Origin: Burkholderiales bacterium RIFCSPLOWO2_12_FULL_61_40
GTDB taxonomy: Bacteria; Pseudomonadota; Gammaproteobacteria; Burkholderiales; Burkholderiaceae_C
Length of the DNA: 32,604 nt
Reading direction: 5' to 3'
Assembly (NCBI GenBank): GCA_001770935.1
Contig: MESI01000027.1
Coordinates: 1 to 32,604 of the forward strand
Below, piece after piece: positions 10,637 through 18,880 of this stretch (within the stretch, counting starts at the first letter, position 1; each line of letters begins with the position of its first letter). The notes below the pieces were generated by a model. That model worked only from the letters and a program-made list of their open reading frames with translations. It was not told the DNA's origin and did not search any database. A program made the translations under genes and the position numbers.

Positions 10637-11377
10637 ATGACATACGCCATTGACGCACTGGGGCGTCCCTTGCCTCGCTCTTCCCGCTACCTGTGGGCCG
10701 CCGTAGGGGTGCTGGGCACCGCCACCTTGGCCATGGGGGCCGCTTTGGTGCAAGTACAGATCCGGCCTGTGGAATTGGCCCTGGCCGCGCCAGAAAGCTT
10801 CTCCGCCCCCGCCAGTGGGGCGGCAAGCCCAGGCAGCACGGTGGAACCCACCCCTGCACCCACCCTTGCACCGGCCCAGACTTACAAGCCAAAAGTGCCT
10901 CTGGCCCATGTGAAATCTGCGCAAGCAGCTACTAAAACTGTAGCAAAAGTGGATGCGCACGCCACAGCATGGGAGCCCCAGGCCGCCATGCCACAGGCAA
11001 CTCCTGCGCCCCACCCTGTGTTATGCGTCCATTGCGGCACGGTGGAGTCGGTCGAATCCATCCAGCGCGAAACCACGCCCACCGGAGTCGGCGCCATCGC
11101 CGGGGCGGTGCTGGGTGGCCTGGTGGGCAACCAGTTTGGCGGGGGGGACGGCAAGGCGGTCGCCACCGTCATTGGGGCGATGGGCGGCGGCTGGGCCGGC
11201 AACACGGTAGAGAAGCGGATGAAGAAGGAACTGGCGTACCGGGTGGACGTTCGTATGGACGATGGCAGCCTTCGCTCTTTGGAGCAAAACAGCCCGCCAG
11301 CGGTGGGGGCGCAGGTGACGGTGGACGGCAATGTGATCCGCCCCGTCGGCCATGCGGGAGCCGGGGACGCGATCTAG
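10637..11377 (+). CDS. Glycine-zipper 2TM-domain membrane protein
   Basis: A 246-residue protein with an N-terminal membrane segment (about 18-37), a long Ala/Pro-rich linker, a CVHCG motif, and a glycine-zipper region (about 148-195: GAIAGAVLGGLVGNQFGGG, then a second GxxxG-rich run), followed by a basic KRMKKE and a small C-terminal beta region. Glycine-zipper 2TM (Rick_17kDa-like) proteins are envelope proteins of poorly defined role, often stress-induced. The start is ATG 10637 with AAGGA at 10627. Residues about 87-105 (PLAHVKSAQAATKTVAK) are encoded by repeat copy R3, read in frame in the linker. It lies just upstream of the pilus locus but has no evident link to it. Confidence 0.82.
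   Translation: MTYAIDALGRPLPRSSRYLWAAVGVLGTATLAMGAALVQVQIRPVELALAAPESFSAPASGAASPGSTVEPTPAPTLAPAQTYKPKVPLAHVKSAQAATKTVAKVDAHATAWEPQAAMPQATPAPHPVLCVHCGTVESVESIQRETTPTGVGAIAGAVLGGLVGNQFGGGDGKAVATVIGAMGGGWAGNTVEKRMKKELAYRVDVRMDDGSLRSLEQNSPPAVGAQVTVDGNVIRPVGHAGAGDAI
10897..10949 (-). repeat. Interspersed repeat copy R3, inside the glycine-zipper gene
   Basis: A reverse-oriented copy: GCCTCTGGCCC, then TGCGCAAGCAGCTAC, then a GCTAC/GTAGC stem and CAAAAG. It is read in frame within the linker of the glycine-zipper protein. Confidence 0.82.
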
Positions 11378-11389
11378 TCGGGTGGCGCG

Positions 11390-11398
11390 TGCTATTAT
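11390..11398 (+). promoter_or_regulatory. Candidate extended -10 promoter for mshE
   Basis: TGCTATTAT has the TGn extension plus a near-consensus TATTAT hexamer. It lies 27 nt before the mshE start and just after the preceding stop. No -35 is evident, as can be the case for extended -10 promoters. Confidence 0.38.
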
Positions 11399-11425
11399 TT
11401 TTGCCCACAGTACAAGGAATGGGGC

Positions 11426-13198
11426 ATGAATATGGCCGTTGTAGCGCCGAATGGAACACCTGCGCCGGACGCCGCGCGACCCGCCCCCGGACGCCCTGAA
11501 AAACTGCGCCTGGGCGACGTGCTGGTGCAGCAGCGTCTGATTTCCCAAGAGCAGCTGCAGCAAACCCTGGACCTGCAGCGCACCACCGGCAAGAAGGTGG
11601 GGCGCCTGCTGATCGAAACCGGCATCATCACTGAAGAGTTGCTGGCCAACGGCCTGGCGCGCCAGCTGCGTATCCCCTTTGTCAACCTCAAGACCTTCCC
11701 GTTTCGGGCCGAAGTGGTCAAATTGCTGCCGGAGTCCAGCGCCCGGCGCTTCAAGGCCCTGGTGCTGGAAGACCGGGGCGATATGCTGCTGGTGGCCCTG
11801 GGCGACCCGCTGGACCTGTTTGCCTTTGACGAGCTCACCCGCATTCTCAAGCGCAATATCGGCATTGCCGCCACCGCCGAGAGCCAGCTGGCGCTGGCCT
11901 TTGACCGGCTGTACCGGCGCACCGACGAGATCAGCGGTCTGGCCCGCGCCCTGGAAAAAGACCTGGGCGATGCGGTGGACTTTGGCGAGCTCACCGCGTC
12001 GGTGGGTATCGAAGGCGCACCCGTGGTGCGTCTGCTGCAGTCCCTGTTTGAAGACGCGGTGCAGGTAGGTGCGTCGGATGTGCATATTGAACCGCAGGAG
12101 TCCAGCCTGCAAATCCGTGTACGGGTGGATGGCGTGCTGCAAACCCAGACCCAGGCCGACAAACGCATCGGTGGCGCGCTGGCCCAGCGCCTCAAACTGA
12201 TGGCCGGGCTGGATATATCGGAGAAACGCCTGCCCCAGGACGGCCGCTTCAGCGTGCGCCTCAAAGAAACCACGATCGACGTGCGCCTGTCCACGCTGCC
12301 CGCCACCTACGGCGAATCCGCTGTCATGCGCCTGCTGATCCAGGGCTCGGGCATGCGCCGCCTGGACACCATTGGCATGCCCGCCGACATGCTCAAGCGC
12401 TTTCGCGAGGTGCTGGGGCGCAGCGCCGGCATGGTGCTGGTTACCGGGCCCACCGGTTCCGGCAAGACCACCACCCTGTATGCGGCGCTGATGGAGATCA
12501 ACGCCGCCGAACTCAAGGTCATCACCGTGGAAGACCCGGTGGAATACCGCCTGCCCGGCCTCACCCAAGTGCAGGTCAATGACAAGATCGAACTCACCTT
12601 TGCCAAGGTCTTGCGCTCCTGTCTGCGCCAGGACCCGGATGTGATTCTGGTGGGTGAAATGCGCGATGCTGAAACCGCCGAGATTGGCCTGCGCGCCGCC
12701 ATCACCGGCCACCTGGTGCTCTCCACCCTACACACGCGCGACGCCATCAGCACCCCATTCCGGTTGCTGGACATGGGCGTGCCCGCATTCATGGTCGCCA
12801 CCTCGCTGCAGGGTGTGATTGCCCAGCGGCTGGTGCGTTTGAACTGTGCGGAGTGCGCCGCGCCGCACACGCCGACGCCGCAGGAGCAATCCTGGTTGAC
12901 CACCATGCTGGCGACAGGGGAGACGCTGACGCCCAAACGGGGCCTGGGCTGCTCGGTCTGCAACGGCACCGGTTATGCGGGCCGCCAAGGAGTCTATGAG
13001 TTGCTGGAAATGGACGCCGACTTGGCGCAGGCCGCATCGCAGTCCGACCCCGCCAACTTCATGCGTGCTGCGCGTGAGCGCATGAAGGGCCACACCATGG
13101 CCTACCACGCACTGGAGCTGGTGCGCCAAGGGCGCACCTCGCTGGCGGAGGCGCTGCGCATCGGCTTTGACGTTGATGACGCTGACGCGAAAGACTGA
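11426..13198 (+). CDS. mshE: MSHA pilus assembly ATPase MshE
   Basis: A 590-residue GspE/PilB-family hexameric ATPase that drives pilin polymerisation at the cytoplasmic face of the platform. The N-terminal MshEN domain has two 24-residue c-di-GMP-binding motifs at residues 28-51 and 57-80, with the expected 5-residue spacer; RLG, the spaced Leu residues and terminal Gln are present in motif I. The ATPase core has Walker A GPTGSGKT (341-348), a Walker B region DVILVGEMRD and a His-box region. A tetracysteine zinc site (NCAEC and GCSVC) follows. The start is ATG 11426 with AAGGA at 11414. mshG follows 5 nt later. By analogy with Vibrio cholerae MshE, activity is likely controlled by c-di-GMP. 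The assignment to MSHA over type II secretion rests on the MshEN domain and neighbours. Confidence 0.95.
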   Translation: MNMAVVAPNGTPAPDAARPAPGRPEKLRLGDVLVQQRLISQEQLQQTLDLQRTTGKKVGRLLIETGIITEELLANGLARQLRIPFVNLKTFPFRAEVVKLLPESSARRFKALVLEDRGDMLLVALGDPLDLFAFDELTRILKRNIGIAATAESQLALAFDRLYRRTDEISGLARALEKDLGDAVDFGELTASVGIEGAPVVRLLQSLFEDAVQVGASDVHIEPQESSLQIRVRVDGVLQTQTQADKRIGGALAQRLKLMAGLDISEKRLPQDGRFSVRLKETTIDVRLSTLPATYGESAVMRLLIQGSGMRRLDTIGMPADMLKRFREVLGRSAGMVLVTGPTGSGKTTTLYAALMEINAAELKVITVEDPVEYRLPGLTQVQVNDKIELTFAKVLRSCLRQDPDVILVGEMRDAETAEIGLRAAITGHLVLSTLHTRDAISTPFRLLDMGVPAFMVATSLQGVIAQRLVRLNCAECAAPHTPTPQEQSWLTTMLATGETLTPKRGLGCSVCNGTGYAGRQGVYELLEMDADLAQAASQSDPANFMRAARERMKGHTMAYHALELVRQGRTSLAEALRIGFDVDDADAKD

Positions 13199-13203
13199 TC
13201 CCC

Positions 13204-14442
13204 ATGGCAACTTACACATGGCGGGGACGCAACAGCCGCGGTGAAGCCGTCACCGGCCAATTGGAAGCCATGACCGAAGGCGGCGTGGCCGACCAGCTCA
13301 TGTCCATCGGCGTGGCGCCGGTGCATATTGCGCTGGCCGTGGCGGCCAAGGAGACCCAAGGGGACAACTGGTTTGCCAAACTCAACCGCAAACCCGTGGT
13401 GCTGGACGACCTGCTGGTGTTTTCACGCCAGATGTACACCCTGAACAAGGCAGGTGTGCCTATCTTGCGGGCCTTTGCCGGCCTGCAGGCGTCAGCTACC
13501 AAACCCGCCATGGCCGACTTGCTCAAGGACATCCGCTCCAGCCTGGACCAGGGGCGCGAGTTGTCGGCGGCCATGGCGCGCCACATAGACCTTTTTGGCG
13601 CCTTCTATATTTCCATGATCAAGGTCGGTGAAATGACCGGGCGCCTGACCGAGGTGTTCAAGCGCCTGACCGAACACATGGAGTTTGAGCGTGATGTGCG
13701 CGAGCGCATCAAGCAGGCCCTGCGCTACCCCACGTTTGTGATCATCGCCATGGCCATTGCCATCGTCATCCTGAACGTCTTTGTCATCCCGGTGTTTGCC
13801 AAGGTGTTTGCGGGTTTCAATGCGGAACTGCCCCTCATCACCCGGGGGCTGCTGGGGTTTTCGAGCTGGACCATCCATTGGTGGCCGATGCTGCTGGCTA
13901 CCACGGTCGCTGCGGTGGTGGGCACCCGCGCCTACCTGCGCACCACCGCCGGACGTTACCGCTGGGACGCCCGCAAGCTCAAGCTCCCCATCGTGGGCGA
14001 GATTATCCTGAAAGCCACCCTGGCCCGCTTTGCCCGCAGCTTTGCCCTGTCCAGCCAGAGTGGCGTGCCGCTGGTGCAGGCGCTCACCGTGGTGGCGCAG
14101 ACGGTGGACAACGCCTTCATTGGTGGTCGCATCGAGCAAATGCGCGACGGCATCGAGCGCGGCGAGAGTATTGCGCGCTGCGCGGCGGCCACCGACGTGT
14201 TCACGCCGGTGGTGCTGCAGATGATCAATGTGGGAGAGGAAACAGGTGAATTGGACAGCCTGTTGTTTGAGATCGCCGAGATGTACGAGCGCGAAACCGA
14301 CTACGCCATCAAGGGTCTGTCTGCGTCCATCGAACCCATCTTGATGGCAGTCATCGGCGTGCTGGTGCTGCTGCTGGCCCTGGGCGTGTTTTTGCCGCTG
14401 TGGAATATGGGCTCGGCCGCCATGGGCCGGGGCGGCGGTTAA
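13204..14442 (+). CDS. mshG: MSHA pilus inner-membrane platform protein MshG
   Basis: A 412-residue GspF/PilC-family polytopic protein that forms the inner-membrane platform on which MshE acts. Two homologous T2SSF domains (about 68-191 and 270-392) each begin with an F(A/S)RQ-like helix (VFSRQMYTLNKAGVPI and FARSFALSSQSGVPLVQAL) and end in membrane segments; three hydrophobic helices are visible, the last near the C-terminus (LMAVIGVLVLLLALGVFLPL). It begins MATYTWRGRNSRGE, a typical family N-terminus. It lies 5 nt after mshE and is probably co-transcribed and coupled to it. Confidence 0.95.
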   Translation: MATYTWRGRNSRGEAVTGQLEAMTEGGVADQLMSIGVAPVHIALAVAAKETQGDNWFAKLNRKPVVLDDLLVFSRQMYTLNKAGVPILRAFAGLQASATKPAMADLLKDIRSSLDQGRELSAAMARHIDLFGAFYISMIKVGEMTGRLTEVFKRLTEHMEFERDVRERIKQALRYPTFVIIAMAIAIVILNVFVIPVFAKVFAGFNAELPLITRGLLGFSSWTIHWWPMLLATTVAAVVGTRAYLRTTAGRYRWDARKLKLPIVGEIILKATLARFARSFALSSQSGVPLVQALTVVAQTVDNAFIGGRIEQMRDGIERGESIARCAAATDVFTPVVLQMINVGEETGELDSLLFEIAEMYERETDYAIKGLSASIEPILMAVIGVLVLLLALGVFLPLWNMGSAAMGRGGG

Positions 14443-14456
14443 CAGGATACTTGCGC

Positions 14457-14972
14457 GTGGCCGTTGACCGGACCAGTCCCGTGGCCGCACCCTTGTGGAG
14501 CGGCCGGGTGCTGGAGTGGGGCATTGTGGTGGTCGTGCTGCTGACGCTCATGGGTGCATTTGAGCGGCATGTGCGGGTGGTGCAAAGCCAGGGCGAGTTT
14601 GCCGCTGTCAAATCCACCCTGGGCGCACTGCGCACCGCCTTGGTTCTGGATTTTCTGCAGCAAACGGTGCATACCGCCAGACCCAATGTGGTTGCACAAC
14701 AACGCAATCCCTTTCTGCTGCTCAAAGAGGTGCCTGCCAACTATGCGGGTGAGTTTGCTGCCTTGCACCTGGAGACCGTGGCCCCCGGGAGCTGGGTGTT
14801 TGATCCAGATTGCAGTTGTATTGGCTATCTGCCCATGTATTCCCAAGGCTTGGAAAGCCCCACCAATACCCCAGTCACCCCAGTGAGTTGGTTCAAAGTG
14901 GGTGCAGCAGCAGGGCCTTTGCAAATCACAGCGATGGATGCCTATGTATGGCAAGGGCAGTTGTTGAACTAA
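14457..14972 (+). CDS. mshF: Probable MSHA biogenesis protein MshF
   Basis: A 171-residue protein with one membrane helix (about 17-35) and a periplasmic-type remainder. Position after mshG, size and topology fit MshF, a poorly characterised MSHA component, but sequence recognition is weak. GTG 14457 is chosen because AGGA lies at 14444-14447; upstream in-frame codons overlap mshG. The C-terminal half has two cysteines close together (DCSCIG) and a Trp-containing end, which could indicate a pseudopilin-like fold, although no prepilin leader is present. Confidence 0.6.
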   Translation: MAVDRTSPVAAPLWSGRVLEWGIVVVVLLTLMGAFERHVRVVQSQGEFAAVKSTLGALRTALVLDFLQQTVHTARPNVVAQQRNPFLLLKEVPANYAGEFAALHLETVAPGSWVFDPDCSCIGYLPMYSQGLESPTNTPVTPVSWFKVGAAAGPLQITAMDAYVWQGQLLN

Positions 14973-15159
14973 CGCAGAAGAATGGAAGTTGCAATGGATT
15001 TGTGTGTGAAATTTGATTTATGTCAGGCACTTATCCCGTAAAGTTCATGCACAAAATGATGCCATTGAACTAGAATTTGCGTCGAATGGTCGTTGGATAT
15101 GGCAAGGTCGCCTGGTTTCCGACCCAAAGTTTCTAAACCAATTTTTAAAGGTAGACAAG
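14973..15159. other. AT-richer spacer upstream of the pilin gene
   Basis: These 187 nt hold no gene I can support. The stretch is visibly richer in A and T than the surrounding operon. It probably carries the mshA promoter, but TTGAAC at 15065 and TTGATT at 15013 have no properly spaced -10 partner. Confidence 0.4.
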
Positions 15160-15540
15160 ATGAAACAAGTGCAACGCGGTTTTACGCTGATTGAGTTGGT
15201 GATGGTGATCGTGATTTTGGGCGTGCTGTCTGCGGTGGCTTTGCCTAAATTTGTGGATTTGAAGGGTGACGCAGTCGCAGCGTCCACGCAAGGCGTGGCG
15301 GGTGCCTTGTCCTCCGCGGCGGCGATCAACTACGCAGCACGCAGCATTTCCACCTCCAAGGGCGCTGCGGTTACCAATTGCACTGACATGAGCAGTAGCA
15401 CCATCATGCAGGGTGGTTTGCCTGACGGTTTCTCCATTACCGCAGGCGTTGTGGCTAGCGGAGCGTCAGTGGCTTGCACGTTGACCAATGCCGGTCCTCC
15501 AAGCACCACGGCAACTTTCACCGCGATTGGTATCCCTTAA
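15160..15540 (+). CDS. mshA: MSHA major pilin MshA
   Basis: A 126-residue type IV prepilin. The leader is 7 residues, with cleavage between G7 and F8; E12 is the conserved Glu+5, followed by a hydrophobic spine (LVMVIVILGVLSAVALP) and the MshA-typical KFVDLKGDA. C74 and C106 can form the C-terminal disulfide. The C-terminus is rich in Ser, Thr and Pro (PPSTTATFTA), which is a possible O-glycosylation region given the adjacent PglL gene. The start is ATG 15160 with AAAGG at 15147-15151. It is followed by a strong terminator, as expected for an abundantly expressed subunit. No separate mshB-like second pilin gene is seen. Confidence 0.93.
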   Translation: MKQVQRGFTLIELVMVIVILGVLSAVALPKFVDLKGDAVAASTQGVAGALSSAAAINYAARSISTSKGAAVTNCTDMSSSTIMQGGLPDGFSITAGVVASGASVACTLTNAGPPSTTATFTAIGIP

Positions 15541-15567
15541 TAGTCCGTAAGTGACTTCCAGATCAAG

Positions 15568-15589
15568 CCACCCTATGGGTGGTTTTTTT
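15568..15589 (+). terminator. Intrinsic terminator after mshA
   Basis: CCACCC (15568-15573) pairs with GGGTGG (15577-15582) around a 3-nt loop, followed by seven T residues. It lies 28 nt after the mshA stop. The T-run overlaps the stop codon of the convergent pglL gene (15588-15590). Confidence 0.9.
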
Positions 15590-17744
15590 ACATCCGCGCT
15601 TGGTATGGCGCGGGGACCTGATGGCGGTAATTTTCCTTTTGCTCATCGGGTGCGGCGTTGAGTCCCGCTTTGAAGGCCGCAAGCGCCTTCGCGGCATCTT
15701 GCACTGCGGGATCGGCATAAAGTTTTCCTAACCGAAAGTACCCGTCTGCCGCATGGTCTGGCCAAGTTTTGATTCTTAATTCCAGTGACCGAATCGCCAA
15801 CGACCAATTGTGCGTTTTATACCCAATGGCGTAGCCGCTCTGAATCATGTCGAAGTCAAATGCTCCCTGGTCAAAATAGGTGTTCAGCATACGGGTCGCC
15901 TGTTCATCATGGCCTGCGCGGCTGAGCAAAATGGCTTCCAAGGTTCGAGTGCTTAGGGCGTCTGGCTTGAGTCGTTGAACTTGTTGGAGGGCTTGTTGCG
16001 CCAACTCGTGGTGACCCAACCGGGCGTGGCCCATGGCCAAACCAGTCCAAATGGCTGGAACATTCGGCCGTGAAGCAGCGGTTGATTCCAGAATCCAGAC
16101 GGCATTTCCCCAGTCTTCACCGGCGGCCAGAATTTCCGCCACTTCTGCAGTTAATTTACGGTAATGCGGGTTGATGGCGACACCTTCCCGAACATACGTC
16201 AGTACTTGGGCTTTGCGAACTGCAAATGGAGGCTTGTCAGCACGCTGAGGCCGCCTGAGCGACTCAGCGAGAGTGATGGCATGCACCAATTTGTATTCTG
16301 CTGCTGCCGCCTGCTGGGTAATGTAGATGGCCAGTGCCGCGCAGCACACCAGCAAAGCCAGTGCAGCGCGGGAGTAAGCAGGTAACCAGCGCAATACTTT
16401 GGCAAAAAATGGCTGTTGATAGCCAAGCCGGGCGTCTGATCCCGCCAAGAGGGCCAAGCACACCGCCAACAAAGCACCGCAACTGGCGAGATGCCACGGA
16501 AACCCGGCATTGCTCACCAAAAGCAGCGTCAGCAGGCTGCTCAGGGTGAGCGCTCGCAGCGGCGCCTCTTGCAACTCCGCACCCTGCAACTGCCATGTTT
16601 TTCCTGCAGCGATCAGCATGTAGGCGAATACAACTGCCAGACACAAACCGCCTATTGGTAGACCGTATTCGCTGAGTAATTGCAAAAATTCGTTGTGTGC
16701 GTAGTAATCGGTCTCCAGCGTAGTGCTTGCATTTTGGTACAGCGGAATCTGCACTTCCCACGCCCCAGCCCCAACCCCGGTCCACGGGTGGGCCATCACC
16801 ATGCGGGCCGTGGCTTTCCACATCACCGAACGGATCGAGAAAGAACCTTCGGTGTACTCCGTGGGCTTGGCCATGGAGGCGGTCCGCACGAAGCTGCGCT
16901 CCAATGCCGTGGTTCCCGTGTTTTCCGCAATGACTTTCGGGTTGCCGCTGGGGATAGACCCCAAGCCCCAGATTCCGGCAACGAGTATCAAGCCCACCAG
17001 CGCCCGGACAGCCCCACTCCACTTGCCCAATGCGAATTGATTGCGGTAGCGCAGCAGAATCATTGCAAACACGGGTGCCAGCACCCACAGGGCGATCAAA
17101 GCTGATCGGGTGCCGGTCATCATCAGTGCCACGACGTTGAGGGCGATGGTGCCCGCCAGCAGTGGCAACCAGCGTGACGGGCGCATGGTGGCTAACAGGT
17201 AGACTGAAAACGGTAACGTGCACACCACATATTCTGCAAAGAAATTGCGGTTGATAAAAGTGGCGGCCGGCAGTGCGGCTTGCGGGAACATGCCCAAGTC
17301 CAGCCAGAATTGCAATGCCGCCCACAGGGATGCCACCACCGCCCCCCCATGGACACCCCACAGCAAAGTGGGCGTATTCTCGCGGGTCAAAGTGTTCAAA
17401 CCCAGCCATAGCAAGAGCGCCAAAAGAAACCAGCGAATGGCTTCGACCCCGGCCAAGTAGGTGTGCGACCACGCCATGCTGCCTAGCGCATACCCCATCA
17501 AGACCAGGGGTAGCCACACCAGCCCATGCCACTGCAAGGGTGTGGTGTGGTGGCGCTGCTGCCAAAAGAAAACCAGAGCCGCCCCTAGCACGCCAAACGC
17601 CACCAAAGCAGACTTCAGCGTGTCTTGCAAAACCAACTCACTGGGTACCCCCGCCGCAGGCACCAGGAACATGGTCACGGCCAGTATCCCGACGGGCGTG
17701 GCCAGCGCTCGGGCGGGGGAGGGGAGTGTGGCGGGAGGGTGCAT
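15588..17744 (-). CDS. pglL: PglL/Wzy_C-family O-oligosaccharyltransferase, probably for the pilin
   Basis: A 718-residue polytopic membrane protein. The first ~440 residues hold many hydrophobic helices and the Wzy_C (O-antigen ligase-like) periplasmic loop, with HPWTGVGAGAWE and YYAHNEFLQLLSEYG; H350 lies in the latter, at the position known to be critical in this family. The last ~230 residues form a TPR-like helical domain. This fits PglL/PilO-type enzymes that move a lipid-linked glycan to Ser/Thr of pilins. It lies antisense between mshA and mshC, so MshA is the likely acceptor; a role in O-antigen ligation is the alternative. ATG 17744 is preferred over the TTG at 17843, because the N-terminal extension is polar and the ligase hydrophobic start follows the ATG. 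No clear ribosome site is seen at either. Its codon use looks less GC-biased than the msh genes. Confidence 0.83.
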   Translation of the reverse strand: MHPPATLPSPARALATPVGILAVTMFLVPAAGVPSELVLQDTLKSALVAFGVLGAALVFFWQQRHHTTPLQWHGLVWLPLVLMGYALGSMAWSHTYLAGVEAIRWFLLALLLWLGLNTLTRENTPTLLWGVHGGAVVASLWAALQFWLDLGMFPQAALPAATFINRNFFAEYVVCTLPFSVYLLATMRPSRWLPLLAGTIALNVVALMMTGTRSALIALWVLAPVFAMILLRYRNQFALGKWSGAVRALVGLILVAGIWGLGSIPSGNPKVIAENTGTTALERSFVRTASMAKPTEYTEGSFSIRSVMWKATARMVMAHPWTGVGAGAWEVQIPLYQNASTTLETDYYAHNEFLQLLSEYGLPIGGLCLAVVFAYMLIAAGKTWQLQGAELQEAPLRALTLSSLLTLLLVSNAGFPWHLASCGALLAVCLALLAGSDARLGYQQPFFAKVLRWLPAYSRAALALLVCCAALAIYITQQAAAAEYKLVHAITLAESLRRPQRADKPPFAVRKAQVLTYVREGVAINPHYRKLTAEVAEILAAGEDWGNAVWILESTAASRPNVPAIWTGLAMGHARLGHHELAQQALQQVQRLKPDALSTRTLEAILLSRAGHDEQATRMLNTYFDQGAFDFDMIQSGYAIGYKTHNWSLAIRSLELRIKTWPDHAADGYFRLGKLYADPAVQDAAKALAAFKAGLNAAPDEQKENYRHQVPAPYQARM

Positions 17745-17844
17745 ACTTTGGGTAAGCTCGTGGTCGGGTGGAGGCTGGGTATTGTCAGGGATATGCCGAC
17801 TGGCGTGGGTCTTGGTTTTGCAGGAGAATGCAGGCCCAATCAAA

Positions 17845-17895
17845 CCTCAGCCCCCGTGAATATTGCGCAAACAGCTGCTAAAACGATAGCAAAAG
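17845..17895 (-). repeat. Interspersed repeat copy R4
   Basis: A reverse-oriented copy: CCTCAGCCCCCGTG, then TTGCGCAAACAGCTGCTAAA, then GATAGCAAAAG. It occupies the pglL-mshC divergent spacer and ends 12 nt before the mshC start codon, where a ribosome site would be expected and is not seen. Confidence 0.82.
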
Positions 17896-17907
17896 TATTG
17901 GACCGCC

Positions 17908-18390
17908 ATGTCTGTTAGGACGCCAGGCCCCCGTAACCCGTACCCTCGGCTGAAGGGGCGTGCGGTTGCGCGCGGCTTTACGCTCATTGAACTCATCATG
18001 GTCATCGTGATCCTGGGTGTGCTGGCCGTGTATGCGGCCCCGCGCATGTTCAATGCGGGGGATTTCAACGCACGGGGTTTCCGTGACGAAACCATGTCGC
18101 TGCTGCGTTTTGCCCAGAAAACGGCGATTGCGCAGCGGCGCACGGTGTGTGTGGCCCTGAATGCTGGCGGGGTTGCCCTGACCATGGACACCACCCCTGC
18201 CGATGGCGCCTGTGACACCGCCGTCGTGTTGCCGAACACCCCCCGTGGCGGCAGCGGACTCGCTGGCTCGGTGGCAGCGTTTAACTACACGCCGGAGGGG
18301 CGCACCAACCAGGCTGCTGCGGTCACCATCACCATTCCCAGCACTACCAATATTACGGTCGAAGCCGTCACCGGGTATGTCCATAACTAG
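17908..18390 (+). CDS. mshC: MSHA minor prepilin MshC
   Basis: A 160-residue type IV prepilin of the GspH/FimT type. Cleavage is expected between G23 and F24, with E28 as Glu+5 and spine TLIELIMVIVILGVLAVYAAP. The 23-residue leader is long for the class, so a start further downstream is possible, but no ATG or GTG with a ribosome site lies closer. The mature part has two cysteines and a Thr-rich C-terminus. It is the first gene of the second msh segment, reading away from pglL; the final 14 nt overlap mshD. Confidence 0.85.
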   Translation: MSVRTPGPRNPYPRLKGRAVARGFTLIELIMVIVILGVLAVYAAPRMFNAGDFNARGFRDETMSLLRFAQKTAIAQRRTVCVALNAGGVALTMDTTPADGACDTAVVLPNTPRGGSGLAGSVAAFNYTPEGRTNQAAAVTITIPSTTNITVEAVTGYVHN

Positions 18391-18880
18391 CGGGCGCAGC
18401 CGGGGCTTCACCCTGATCGAGCTGATCGTCTTTATCGTGGTGATCGGTGCGGGGCTGGCCGGTATTTTGTCAGTCATGGACAACGTGGTGGCCTCCAGCG
18501 CCGACCCCATGGTGCGCAAACAGGCAGCTGCGCTGGCGGATTCGATCATGGAGGAAATTTTGCTGCAGCCTTTTTGCGATCCAGACACGGTCAATGCCGT
18601 TGCCGTTCCTCCGGTCTGCGCGGCCATCGGGCCTCCTGAAGCCAATCGCACGCTGTTCGACGATGTGGACGATTACGACGGCATTGACGAAGTGGTAGGG
18701 GCTGTGGGCGCTGTTTTTGTAGGCTTGCCAGTCGCGCTGAACGGCTACGGGGTGCAGATTGCCGTGGCACCCGCCGCGTTTGACGTGATTGCGAACACCA
18801 ATTCAAAAGACATCACCGTCACGGTCACCGGAGGACGGGAAACCGTGGTCTTGCGTAGCCGTCGCACCAATTACCAATGA
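18377..18880 (+). CDS. mshD: MSHA minor prepilin MshD
   Basis: A 167-residue prepilin with cleavage between G10 and F11, E15 as Glu+5, and spine TLIELIVFIVVIGAGLAGIL. The following ADPMVRKQAAALADSIMEEILLQPF is characteristic of MshD, a PilV/GspI-like minor pilin. ATG 18377 overlaps the end of mshC by 14 nt, and its stop overlaps the mshO start in an ATGA, which suggests translational coupling. Confidence 0.9.
   Translation: MSITSGRSRGFTLIELIVFIVVIGAGLAGILSVMDNVVASSADPMVRKQAAALADSIMEEILLQPFCDPDTVNAVAVPPVCAAIGPPEANRTLFDDVDDYDGIDEVVGAVGAVFVGLPVALNGYGVQIAVAPAAFDVIANTNSKDITVTVTGGRETVVLRSRRTNYQ

Noticed and set aside
11021..12712. Long minus-strand open frame opposite mshE
   Set aside because: It spans two genes antisense, has no domain signature, and mirrors mshE codon structure.
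11426..14442. Type II secretion system instead of MSHA pilus
   Set aside because: The neighbours include MshA, C, D, O, P, Q, I, J, K, L, M and N-type proteins, and no GspC/D/L/M genes are present.
15013..15159. Upstream extension of mshA from TTG 15013
   Set aside because: It would place 49 residues before the prepilin leader; ATG 15160 with AAAGG gives a standard 7-residue leader.
16264..17565. 433-residue alternate minus frame inside pglL
   Set aside because: The pglL frame carries the membrane helices, the Wzy_C motif and TPR repeats; the alternate frame has none.
17808..17821. Sigma54-like GG-N10-GC upstream of mshC
   Set aside because: The GG and GC spacing and TTTTGCA fit, but the -24 element (GGTCT) differs strongly from TGGCAC, and such pairs occur often by chance.
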